Shown here piece by piece: positions 25,212-32,317 of a stretch of 43,982 nucleotides of DNA (the stretch's first letter is position 1; the number at the start of each line of letters is the position of its first letter). The stretch comes from Lachnospiraceae bacterium. Lineage in GTDB: Bacteria; Bacillota; Clostridia; Lachnospirales; Lachnospiraceae. The position numbers were made by a program, and so were the translations under genes. The DNA lies in contig JAFVBO010000055.1 of the NCBI GenBank assembly GCA_017479935.1, forward strand, positions 1-43,982, read 5' to 3'. The notes under the pieces were generated by a model. It ran no database searches. It was given only the letters and a program-made list of their open reading frames with translations, and was not told the DNA's origin.

Positions 25212-25916
25212 ATGCTTGAAAGCAGAAATATTACAAAAAAATTCGGATCCAAAATCGCGGTCGATCAAGTCACTCTGAAAATCGAACCCGGATACATCTA
25301 TGCCATGCTCGGCCCCAACGGCAGCGGCAAGACCACCTGGATGAAGATGGCCGCCGGCCTCGTAAAGCCCACCTCCGGGGAAATGTTCTTTGACGGAGAA
25401 CCGCTGAGCGTGGAAAGCCGCCGGCACATCGCCTACATGTCCACCGAACCGTACTTTTACGCCTGGATGACCGTGGGCGACGTCGGCCGCTATTACAAAG
25501 ACTTTTTCGAAGACTTCTCCCCGGCCCGCTTCTCGGATCTGCTGCGGCGCATGGAGCTGACGGAGGATCTCAAAACCAAAAGCCTCTCCTCCGGTATGAT
25601 GGCCAAGCTGAAAATTGCCGTCACGATGGCGCGCGACGCCCGTGTCATTATGCTGGACGAGCCGCTGAACGGCATCGACCTCTTAGCCCGTGAGGACATC
25701 ACCCGCTCCATCACCGAGGCGGCCGGGGAAGACAAAGCCATCCTGGTTTCCAGCCATCTCGTGGATGAACTGGAAACCATCTCCGACTACGCAATTTTCA
25801 TCAAGAACGGACACCTGATCGAAGTGGATAATATCGAAGAAAGCCGCGCCGAGGCTGGAAAATCCATCGTGGACCGTTACCGGGAAATCTACGGGCACGG
25901 CGGGCAGGAATGGTAG
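25212..25916 (+). CDS. ABC transporter ATP-binding protein (YtrB-like)
   Basis: The 234-aa ATPase has Walker A GPNGSGKTT (Lys40), a weak signature SLSSGMMAK in place of LSGGQ, Walker B VIMLDEP and the switch His in VSSH. It resembles the ATPases of small exporters controlled by GntR. AAAGGA precedes the ATG. The permease follows 15 bp downstream. Confidence 0.9.
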   Translation: MLESRNITKKFGSKIAVDQVTLKIEPGYIYAMLGPNGSGKTTWMKMAAGLVKPTSGEMFFDGEPLSVESRRHIAYMSTEPYFYAWMTVGDVGRYYKDFFEDFSPARFSDLLRRMELTEDLKTKSLSSGMMAKLKIAVTMARDARVIMLDEPLNGIDLLAREDITRSITEAAGEDKAILVSSHLVDELETISDYAIFIKNGHLIEVDNIEESRAEAGKSIVDRYREIYGHGGQEW

Positions 25917-25931
25917 AAGGGAGAAATAACG

Positions 25932-26675
25932 ATGTTTAAACTGCTCAAATACGAATTTCGCAAAACCTGGTACACCAAAGCCATCCTTCTGGTGCTCACC
26001 CTCATCGCGCAGGCGGCCTTCCTGATCGGCGTCTTCTTCGACAAGGATGAAACTCTCGGCCTCTCCGTCGCAACCCTAGTCATGCTTGCCACCTTCGGCA
26101 TCATGGTGATCGGCCTCGTCAGCCTGATCGTTTTCCATCAGGATCTGAACACCAAGCAAAGCTACATGCTGTTCATGACCCCGAATTCCAGCTATAAAAT
26201 TCTGGGCGCGAAAGCGCTGGAGAACGGCCTCTCCGTCTTCTTAAGCGGCGTCTTCTTCGCTCTTCTTGGACTTGCGGACATCAGCATTTTAGTCGCCCAT
26301 GAAGGTGACCTGATGGCCGTGGTGGACATGTTCCGCTCCCTGATCGAGCAGCTGCAAAGCTACCTTGTTTTTGACGCCAAAAACATCATCACCGTCTTTT
26401 TCGCCGGACTTTCCAACTGGCTGATGACCCTCTCGGCGGCTTTTCTGGCCATTGTCATCGCCGCTACGTTCCTCGCCGGAAAGAAATTCAGCGGCGTGGT
26501 CAGCTTCCTGCTTTTCCTGCTCCTCATCTGGGGGCTCGAAAAGGTCATCGGTTTTATCCCCGACATGAGCACGCTCTTTATGGACATGGTTCTCACCGCC
26601 ATCGCATCCTTTGTCCTGATGGTTGTCCTGTATCTTGTGACCGGATGGATTATGGATAAAAAGCTGAGCGTATAA
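25932..26675 (+). CDS. ABC transporter permease
   Basis: The 247-aa protein has about six membrane helices (near residues 17-36, 45-65, 85-110, 150-178, 184-202 and 213-240). The helix 1-2 and 2-3 regions contain charged loops (KYEFRKTWYTK, FHQDLNTKQSYMLFMTPNSSYKILGAKA), a pattern seen in ABC-2-type permeases of GntR-linked exporters. GGGAG precedes the start. It is the last gene of the operon; an imperfect GGAACC/GGTTCC hairpin follows near 26718-26745. Confidence 0.8.
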   Translation: MFKLLKYEFRKTWYTKAILLVLTLIAQAAFLIGVFFDKDETLGLSVATLVMLATFGIMVIGLVSLIVFHQDLNTKQSYMLFMTPNSSYKILGAKALENGLSVFLSGVFFALLGLADISILVAHEGDLMAVVDMFRSLIEQLQSYLVFDAKNIITVFFAGLSNWLMTLSAAFLAIVIAATFLAGKKFSGVVSFLLFLLLIWGLEKVIGFIPDMSTLFMDMVLTAIASFVLMVVLYLVTGWIMDKKLSV

Positions 26676-26761
26676 GCCCGTCTGCCCGGAGGTTTTCTAG
26701 AGGATGTCAGAAGATGGGAACCCTCAAAGTGCAGGCCAGGTTCCATTCAACTACGCGTTCA

Positions 26762-26790
26762 TTGTCATTCATCCTTTCCTCATCTATAAT
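26762..26790 (+). promoter_or_regulatory. Promoter of the NADAR-family gene
   Basis: TTGTCA (26762-26767), a 17-bp spacer and a perfect TATAAT (26785-26790). It makes the downstream genes independent of the ABC operon. Confidence 0.75.
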
Positions 26791-26841
26791 GAAACTTGGA
26801 CAATTCACGAAAACACCCCAAGACAGAGGAAAGGAGAACGA

Positions 26842-27903
26842 ATGGCAGAAAGACCTGTATTTGTGACAAGTGAAAAAAATTATGTGACAACCATCCTGAC
26901 CGAGTTTACCTTCTACAGCGGATTTGCGAAAGTGCAGAAACAGCGCTGCATCGACAGCCTGCACGAAGCATTTGCGCGCTGGCACTCCGACGAAAAAGTT
27001 CTGGAGATCTCCAGCTTTTCCAAGGAAGAATTAGGGCGCAGCTTAAGCGCTTTCAACCTCACCTTAACCTTACACGACGGCCGGCAGGTACCGGTGGAGA
27101 ACGCCTACCAAGCCGGCAAGATTTTCAAAAAAGGCGGTCCGTTCCTGGATCTTCTGACCGTCACTCCCTCCAAAGCCAAGACGGATCCCCGGCTTCATGA
27201 ATATGGCCCCGTCACCGGCTTTACCTTTGAAGGGCGCTCCTTTCCCACTGAACCGGAAAGCTTTTTCTACACCTGGCTGTACATAAAAGCGCTTTCGGAG
27301 CACCCGGAACTGGCGGATCCCCTGACGGAATACACCGCCTTTACGGACATTGTTTTTAACCCCGCCAAATCCATCAGCTGCCAGGCAAAAGCCGCCGCTA
27401 TCTATGTAGCTCTCCGCAGAAAAAGTGAGGTAGAATGGGCGTTGAAGGAAAAAGAGTTTCTGCGCGCCATCCTGACCCGGAAGAAAGCGAGCACTCCCAC
27501 CACTAAACCTGGAGAAGCAGAGAGAACGACCGCTTCCCATCCGGCCGGGCCTCCCCAGGCGAAGCGTTCCCGGAACACGCAGGCTGCCCTGCTACCCAAG
27601 GAGAATGGGGCCCGGAACGCGCAAGTCTCTTTTCCTGCCAATCGTTCGGACGATCCGATCAAAGCTCCGGATGATCCGTTCAAAGCTCCGGAAGATCTTT
27701 CCAAAACTCCGAACGCTCTTACCAAAACGCCGGATGATCTGACTGAAGTCAAAATCATCACACACCCGTCCTTCGGGGACGGAAAACTGCTGGCCATCAA
27801 ATACGGCTCCGGCCATGGCATCGCCGAAATCGATTTCGGCCGAAACGGAGTAAAAAAGCTTTCCGTTGACTGGATCCTTAGGTCCTGCAGCTTTAAAGAA
27901 TAG
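26842..27903 (+). CDS. DarT1-associated NADAR antitoxin-like protein with SH3-like C-terminus
   Basis: The 353-aa protein starts at 26842 behind AAAGGAGA; the frame open from 26704 covers the promoter. Residues 1 to about 205 match the NADAR family tied to DarT1 toxins: RPVFVTSEKNYV, GFAKVQKQRCIDSLHEAF, VLEISSFSKEELGRSLSAFNL, ENAYQAGKIFKKGGPFLDLL and FFYTWLYIKAL. NADAR proteins remove ADP-ribose, including from guanine bases modified by DarT1. A Pro/Lys/Asp-rich linker with near-repeats (DDPIKAPDDPFKAPEDL) follows. Residues from about 300 form an SH3/tudor-like barrel (HPSFGDGKLLAI, FGRNGVKKLSVDW). No DarT-like toxin gene is adjacent. The DHH phosphoesterase starts 17 bp later. Confidence 0.7.
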   Translation: MAERPVFVTSEKNYVTTILTEFTFYSGFAKVQKQRCIDSLHEAFARWHSDEKVLEISSFSKEELGRSLSAFNLTLTLHDGRQVPVENAYQAGKIFKKGGPFLDLLTVTPSKAKTDPRLHEYGPVTGFTFEGRSFPTEPESFFYTWLYIKALSEHPELADPLTEYTAFTDIVFNPAKSISCQAKAAAIYVALRRKSEVEWALKEKEFLRAILTRKKASTPTTKPGEAERTTASHPAGPPQAKRSRNTQAALLPKENGARNAQVSFPANRSDDPIKAPDDPFKAPEDLSKTPNALTKTPDDLTEVKIITHPSFGDGKLLAIKYGSGHGIAEIDFGRNGVKKLSVDWILRSCSFKE

Positions 27904-27920
27904 GGGAAAGGGGGCCCACC

Positions 27921-28949
27921 ATGAACACTACTATCCAGGAAATGGCCGAAAAACTTCGGCTCTATGACAACTACGCCATCGTCTATCACATCCGGCCGGA
28001 CGGGGACTGCATCGGCTCTGCCTACGCCCTCGCCCTGGCGCTGAAATCCATCGGAAAGACCTGCGCCGTCTTAGGAAGCGATCCTGTTCCGATGGCGTAC
28101 CGATATATGACCGATGCGGTTTCTCAGGACAATCTAAGAAATCTTGTATATATCTCCGTCGATGCCATGTCCCCGCAGCGCTTAGGCATCTACGCCGAGC
28201 GCCCCTACACATTCTGCATCGACCACCACCGAAACAACTCCATCGACGCAGCATACAAGTACGTGGAGGAAGACTGCGGCGCCTGCAGCGAAATCATCCT
28301 CAAACTGATACGCGCCATGGAGATCCCCGTCACCCCGCAGATGGCCAATTTCCTGTATATGGCCCTCGTCATGGACACGCGATGCTTTCAGACCTATGAC
28401 ACAAGCGCCCAGTCCTTTGAGACTGCCGCTGCTCTTGCCCGGCTTGGCGCCGACGTCTACGGCATTGGCAGGCGGCACGCTTTCATAAAGTCCGAAGCGC
28501 GTTTCAAACTGGAAGAGTTTCTGCAGAAAAGTCTTCACTTCTCCTGCGGCGGAAAACTGATCACGGGCATAATCCTTTTAAAGGATCTGGAAACCGCCGG
28601 TATTGCCGATTCCGAAATCGAAGGGATCAACTCTTATGTGGAACAATACGCGGACATGAAAATCGGCGTGACGGTCCGGGAACTGCCGGACGGCCGTTCC
28701 CGCTGCTCTACCCGGACAAGCGGAAACCTTTCCGCAAACGACATCTGCGCCGTACACGGAGGCGGCGGGCACTTCCATGCAGCCGTCTGCGAGCTGCCGG
28801 ATCCGCCCGAAAGGGCCCGGATTATCATGGAAGAGACCTGCCGCCAGTTTCTGAAGGAAGAAGAGCCCTCGGTCAGCTGTTCTTCCGAATCAGCGTCTTA
28901 TAATAGTCCACTGCGCCGGGCAGGCTGTAGGTGTCCAGATATTCATTGA
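27921..28949 (+). CDS. DHH-family phosphoesterase (NrnA-like)
   Basis: The 342-aa protein has motif I HIRPDGD (23-29, usually HxxPDGDAIG), the DHH triad 101-103 in IDHHRNN and the DHHA1 motif GGGGH (280-284). NrnA-type enzymes degrade short oligoribonucleotides and pAp in the cytosol using Mn. GGGGG lies close upstream of the start. The C-terminal 25 residues are low-complexity and overlap the convergent M20 peptidase gene by 77 bp, so the extra tail may be a recent extension. It is probably cotranscribed with the NADAR gene. Confidence 0.9.
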   Translation: MNTTIQEMAEKLRLYDNYAIVYHIRPDGDCIGSAYALALALKSIGKTCAVLGSDPVPMAYRYMTDAVSQDNLRNLVYISVDAMSPQRLGIYAERPYTFCIDHHRNNSIDAAYKYVEEDCGACSEIILKLIRAMEIPVTPQMANFLYMALVMDTRCFQTYDTSAQSFETAAALARLGADVYGIGRRHAFIKSEARFKLEEFLQKSLHFSCGGKLITGIILLKDLETAGIADSEIEGINSYVEQYADMKIGVTVRELPDGRSRCSTRTSGNLSANDICAVHGGGGHFHAAVCELPDPPERARIIMEETCRQFLKEEEPSVSCSSESASYNSPLRRAGCRCPDIH

Positions 28950-30309
28950 GTCCGTGCATGCCCTTCATCTGCGCGGGGCCGTACACCACCGGCGAGAAGC
29001 GGATGCAGGCATCACAGATTTCCTGGAAGAAGCGCGCATCGGTGCCGCCGGTCATGACATACGGGATGGGCGGGAGCTTCGGGAACACTTCCGCGATAGT
29101 GTCCTCCACCAGCTGAAAGGCGCTGCTGTGGGCATCCACCGGTTCGTAGGCGGGATACGCGTCCATCACCTCCACCTCCAGGTTGTATTTCTTCGCGCGC
29201 TCCCTGATCGCGGCGTTACTCTCCTCCATGTTCTGATGGGGAATATAGCGCAAATTCAGCGTCAGGGTTGCCTCCTGCGGCAGCACGTTGCATCCGTCCG
29301 ACCCTGACTGCATGGTCGGGGCGACGGTCGTGTGCAGCAGGGCTGCCGCCTGCGCGGAGATGGAAGGCATCAGGCGTTCCAAAAGAGGCTTGAACAGCCA
29401 TAGATTTCCAAACAGAAGCCGCATCCAGAACGGGCCGTACGGCGCCAGATTCTCAAACATTTCCTTCGCCTGCGTGTTCATCTCAGAGCGCATCGGGCTG
29501 TGCTTCGAAAGGTCTGTCACAAATCGAGACAGCCGCACGATGGGCGAGTTCTTCGGCGGATAGCTGGAGTGGCCGCCGTTTGAGCGGGCAATCACCTTCA
29601 GATTTCCCTGGCCTTTCTCAAGAACGCCGATCATCGCAAAATTCCCCTTTAATCCGGCCATCGGCTCTGTCACGATGGAGCCGCCTTCGTCATTCACAAT
29701 GTACGGTCTGACTCCCCGCCTCTTCAGCTCCGCAACCAGCTTCGGGCAGCCGTCCCCGGCGACCTCCTCGGTGTTGGAAGACGCAAGATAGACATCCTGC
29801 TCCGGCACATAGCCTTCTTTCAGGAGCTCCTCCACGGCTTGCAGAAACGACATCACCGAACACTTCGTATCCGCTGTGCCGCGGCCCCAGATTTTCCCGT
29901 CCTCGATATCGCCGGAAAACGGGTCATGCTCCCAGCTGCCTTCCGCCGGCACCACATCCTGGTGGCCCATCAGCACAATCGGTTTATCCGCATGCTTTCC
30001 CTTCCAGTAAAACAGCAGACTGCCGTCAATCTCGGTCTTTTCCAGGTGGCTGTGGACGAGCGGAAACAACTCCTCTAAGATCTGGTGAAATTCCAGGAAT
30101 TTCTCCCGCTGGATCTGCCCCTTGTACGAGACCGTTGGAAAGCGCACCATCTTCGCGAGCTTTTCCGCGTATTCCTGCTCCCGCGCGGGATCCTTCTTCG
30201 GCTCCCACTCTGAGGTCTTAGACGGGGTGAGGCAGGTGCGGATCACGGCTGCCAGCACAAGAAGCGCGAGCACCGCCAGAATTCCCAGGATAATATAAAG
30301 TGCGATCAT
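28873..30309 (-). CDS. M20-family metallopeptidase, membrane-anchored
   Basis: The 478-aa zinc peptidase begins with a hydrophobic anchor (IALYIILGILAVLALLVLAAVI). The two-metal site lies in LMGHQDVVP, WGRGTADTK and the catalytic pair in SSNTEEVAGDG, with a later MTGGTDARFF segment. It resembles PM20D1/carboxypeptidase-S-like M20 proteins that cut or form N-acyl amino acids or dipeptides. AAGGAG before 30309 sets the start; an earlier in-frame ATG at 30345 has no ribosome site. Two membrane proteins lie upstream on the same strand, suggesting import of a peptide-like substrate and its cleavage. It is convergent with, and overlaps, the DHH gene. Confidence 0.9.
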   Translation of the reverse strand: MIALYIILGILAVLALLVLAAVIRTCLTPSKTSEWEPKKDPAREQEYAEKLAKMVRFPTVSYKGQIQREKFLEFHQILEELFPLVHSHLEKTEIDGSLLFYWKGKHADKPIVLMGHQDVVPAEGSWEHDPFSGDIEDGKIWGRGTADTKCSVMSFLQAVEELLKEGYVPEQDVYLASSNTEEVAGDGCPKLVAELKRRGVRPYIVNDEGGSIVTEPMAGLKGNFAMIGVLEKGQGNLKVIARSNGGHSSYPPKNSPIVRLSRFVTDLSKHSPMRSEMNTQAKEMFENLAPYGPFWMRLLFGNLWLFKPLLERLMPSISAQAAALLHTTVAPTMQSGSDGCNVLPQEATLTLNLRYIPHQNMEESNAAIRERAKKYNLEVEVMDAYPAYEPVDAHSSAFQLVEDTIAEVFPKLPPIPYVMTGGTDARFFQEICDACIRFSPVVYGPAQMKGMHGLNEYLDTYSLPGAVDYYKTLIRKNS

Positions 30310-30427
30310 CTTTTTCTCCTTCGCTTTATGAAAGCAGCGGCGCAAGAGTTGCGAAGAAACGAAACGGCGCGTTTGCTTTCATAGCATATGTAGCAGCGCT
30401 CAGCGCTGCATGCGTATTTTTTGTTGT
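30310..30427 (-). other. Intercistronic region with a perfect palindrome
   Basis: GCAGCGCT-C-AGCGCTGC at 30393-30409 forms an 8-bp perfect stem between the membrane-protein gene and the peptidase gene. On the plus strand it is followed by ATGCGTATTTTTT. It may process or partly terminate the operon mRNA. Confidence 0.45.
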
Positions 30428-31126
30428 CTAAGCAGTTACCTTACTCTTCTTCCGAAAACTCAAATACGATAACCCGATCGCCAGCGCGCCGCTCGGGATC
30501 ACCATCATGCTGGCCGACCCGATGAGCGATGGCACAAAACAGTAAAGCAGCGTCATCACCGCCAGAACCAGCAACGCCACGACCCGGTCCTCCCGGTAGT
30601 ACTTGCAAGCCATCGCACCAAATAGCGCCGGAACAACGTTCTCAAACGCCGGCTGCAGGGCCGGCGACTGAAGGATAGGCTGCAGCGGGATCATGAGAAA
30701 CACGCCGAGAGCCAGCACCAGGATGGTCACCAGCGAGGACGTTGCAATCGAGAGCGTCGCGACAATCTCATTCTCCGGCGTCCCGCTCTTCACACCCACA
30801 ATATCGCGCGCGTTGATCGCACACGGGATCTTCATGTTGATCAGATTTCCCGTGATAAAGGCCAGATAGCTGCCTCCCGTGCCCAGCATCGGCACATAAA
30901 TCAGGTACTCAACAATTCCGCTGACAAGATACACCAGCCCGACACCCGCAAACGCTTTCGCGGCCGCTGGCAGGTTCGGCATCGCGCTTAAGTACGCGCC
31001 AATCACAAACGGGACGACAAGAAGCAGGATCAGCACCAGCAAAGTCAAAATCCGCCCCAGGTGATGGGTGGTCTCCAGATATTTCTCATAACATTTCTGA
31101 TTTTGTATTTCTTTATTTTCTTCCAT
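30428..31126 (-). CDS. Integral membrane protein, partner of the DUF5058 protein
   Basis: The 232-aa protein has about six membrane helices. A distinctive loop, GTGGSYLAFITGNLINMKIPCAINARDIVGVKSGTPENE (about residues 79-117), resembles a transporter core. AGAGGAGAG before 31126 sets the start. In Clostridia, such genes accompany DUF5058 and M20 peptidase genes, as here. A two-component small-molecule or peptide permease is a reasonable inference; nothing shows the substrate. Confidence 0.7.
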   Translation of the reverse strand: MEENKEIQNQKCYEKYLETTHHLGRILTLLVLILLLVVPFVIGAYLSAMPNLPAAAKAFAGVGLVYLVSGIVEYLIYVPMLGTGGSYLAFITGNLINMKIPCAINARDIVGVKSGTPENEIVATLSIATSSLVTILVLALGVFLMIPLQPILQSPALQPAFENVVPALFGAMACKYYREDRVVALLVLAVMTLLYCFVPSLIGSASMMVIPSGALAIGLSYLSFRKKSKVTA

Positions 31127-31172
31127 GATACTCTCCTCTTTCGCGGCGGGTTTTGCCGCATAAACCAGGCAT
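31113..31172 (-). CDS. Possible 19-codon leader ORF overlapping the next gene
   Basis: An ATG at 31172 has a perfect AAGGAG five bases upstream and encodes MPGLCGKTRRERGEYHGRK. Its stop overlaps the next gene's start by 14 bases in another frame. It would couple translation. It lies in one of two copies of a 22-bp direct repeat (GTTTTGCCGCATAAACCAGG type at about 31150-31170 and 31193-31213). Confidence 0.3.
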   Translation of the reverse strand: MPGLCGKTRRERGEYHGRK

Positions 31173-31238
31173 ACGAACTCCTTCCTGGAGACGGCTTTGC
31201 CGCATATACCAGGCTTCCTGGCTCCAAACTCTGTCTCC

Positions 31239-32027
31239 TTATCCCGCCAGGCCTGCCAAAAAGACTGCCGCACTCATGGCAATCAGCATGCTGCCCGCCA
31301 CAGAGAAACTATCCACCCAGTCGGCCTTTGTCTTCTCTCGGATCCAAAGAAACACCGCCATGGCGATTGCCGCTACGACCGACACCGCCAGGGACAGCCA
31401 GTTGCCCGTCATGGAAAGCACACCGTTTCCGGAGACAATCGTCCCGATGTAACTGGCGATATAAGCCGTGACAAGGCCGATAAACATCGCGGTCATGGCC
31501 GTGTCTGCAAAGCCGGAAAGCGATGACTTATTTTTCTTCCCATCTGCCTCGTTTTTCTTTGCCGGTGTCTGTCCGGAAAGGCGTTTCGTGTAGGCCTTTC
31601 CGTTGAAAATCATCAGGACCATGCCCCAGATGATGCAAAAACTCATGAGCAGCGCAATGGTGGCAAAGGCCTCCGGCGTCATGTTGGCGATCGAAAGGCT
31701 TCCCGCTCCCACCGCTTCCGACGCGGCTTCCGCCACCTGCGTTTCATAGTGCAGCGCGCCGATCACAGACAACCGCAGCCACGGCCACGGCGTGCCCAAG
31801 CTCCCCGAAAGCGCAATCACTCCCAATAAAATCCCCACGCTGGGGAGAACCGCAAACGTGGCGCTTGCTGTGATCACCCGTTTCATCTTGCTTTCATCCA
31901 CTCCGAGCGCCTTTCCCATCCGGTACGCCCGCACAGCAAAGACGATGCAGATGACGGCAACCAACAGAACGATCCCGCCGCACACCAGGTACAAAAAGGG
32001 GCTGTTTAGTTTTGATAAGAGTTCCAT
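31239..32027 (-). CDS. DUF5058-family integral membrane protein
   Basis: The 262-aa protein has about seven membrane helices. The N-terminus is MELLSKLNSPFLYLVCGGIVLLV and the protein holds a conserved charged loop, VRAYRMGKALGVDESKMKRVITASATFAVLPS. The sequence fits DUF5058, found with a second membrane protein and an M20 peptidase. GGAGGAG precedes the start. It is the first gene of a three-gene operon behind leader element B (32055-32082). Confidence 0.75.
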   Translation of the reverse strand: MELLSKLNSPFLYLVCGGIVLLVAVICIVFAVRAYRMGKALGVDESKMKRVITASATFAVLPSVGILLGVIALSGSLGTPWPWLRLSVIGALHYETQVAEAASEAVGAGSLSIANMTPEAFATIALLMSFCIIWGMVLMIFNGKAYTKRLSGQTPAKKNEADGKKNKSSLSGFADTAMTAMFIGLVTAYIASYIGTIVSGNGVLSMTGNWLSLAVSVVAAIAMAVFLWIREKTKADWVDSFSVAGSMLIAMSAAVFLAGLAG

Positions 32028-32100
32028 GATGTATCTCCTCCTGTATAAAAACCTGCGGCCTTATGGCCGTGCCACACCATATTGATCATATCACACCCGG
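32028..32100 (-). promoter_or_regulatory. Leader of the DUF5058 operon with element B
   Basis: Positions 32055-32082 match the leader element at 24473-24500 (22 of 28, only transitions). The stem CGGCC-AUAA-GGCCG, read on the minus strand, is followed by CAGGUUUUUAUA and then GGAGGAG. TGATATGAT (complement of 32084-32092) could be an extended -10. The hairpin plus U-run looks like a short attenuator. Confidence 0.5.
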
Positions 32101-32174
32101 GATAGCTCGTCCATAAGGATCAATACGAAATGACAGCGTTCCCATTACCGCTAATCTTCTTCGATTTGGTAAAT

Positions 32175-32258
32175 AAAAAAGCGTCTTCGACGCATCAGCT
32201 CCCCCTCCCCCCTCATGAATGAGGGGGGAGGGGGAGCTGATGCGTCAAGACGCTTTTT
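32175..32258 (-). terminator. Exceptionally long terminator hairpin
   Basis: Arms 32175-32216 and 32219-32258 pair over about 40 bp with one or two unpaired bases and runs of A and T at both ends. It can terminate on both strands and lies just past the cotH-type gene. Nothing else is seen between 32100 and 32317. Confidence 0.95.
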
Positions 32259-32317
32259 TATGATCTGTTTACGAATCTCTTGTGAGAGGACAACGAATGT
32301 GTCATCCGTGCGGGATG

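Noticed and set aside
26704-26841. Longer start for the NADAR gene
   Set aside because: The extra 46 codons cover the promoter at 26762-26790, and a good ribosome site serves the ATG at 26842.
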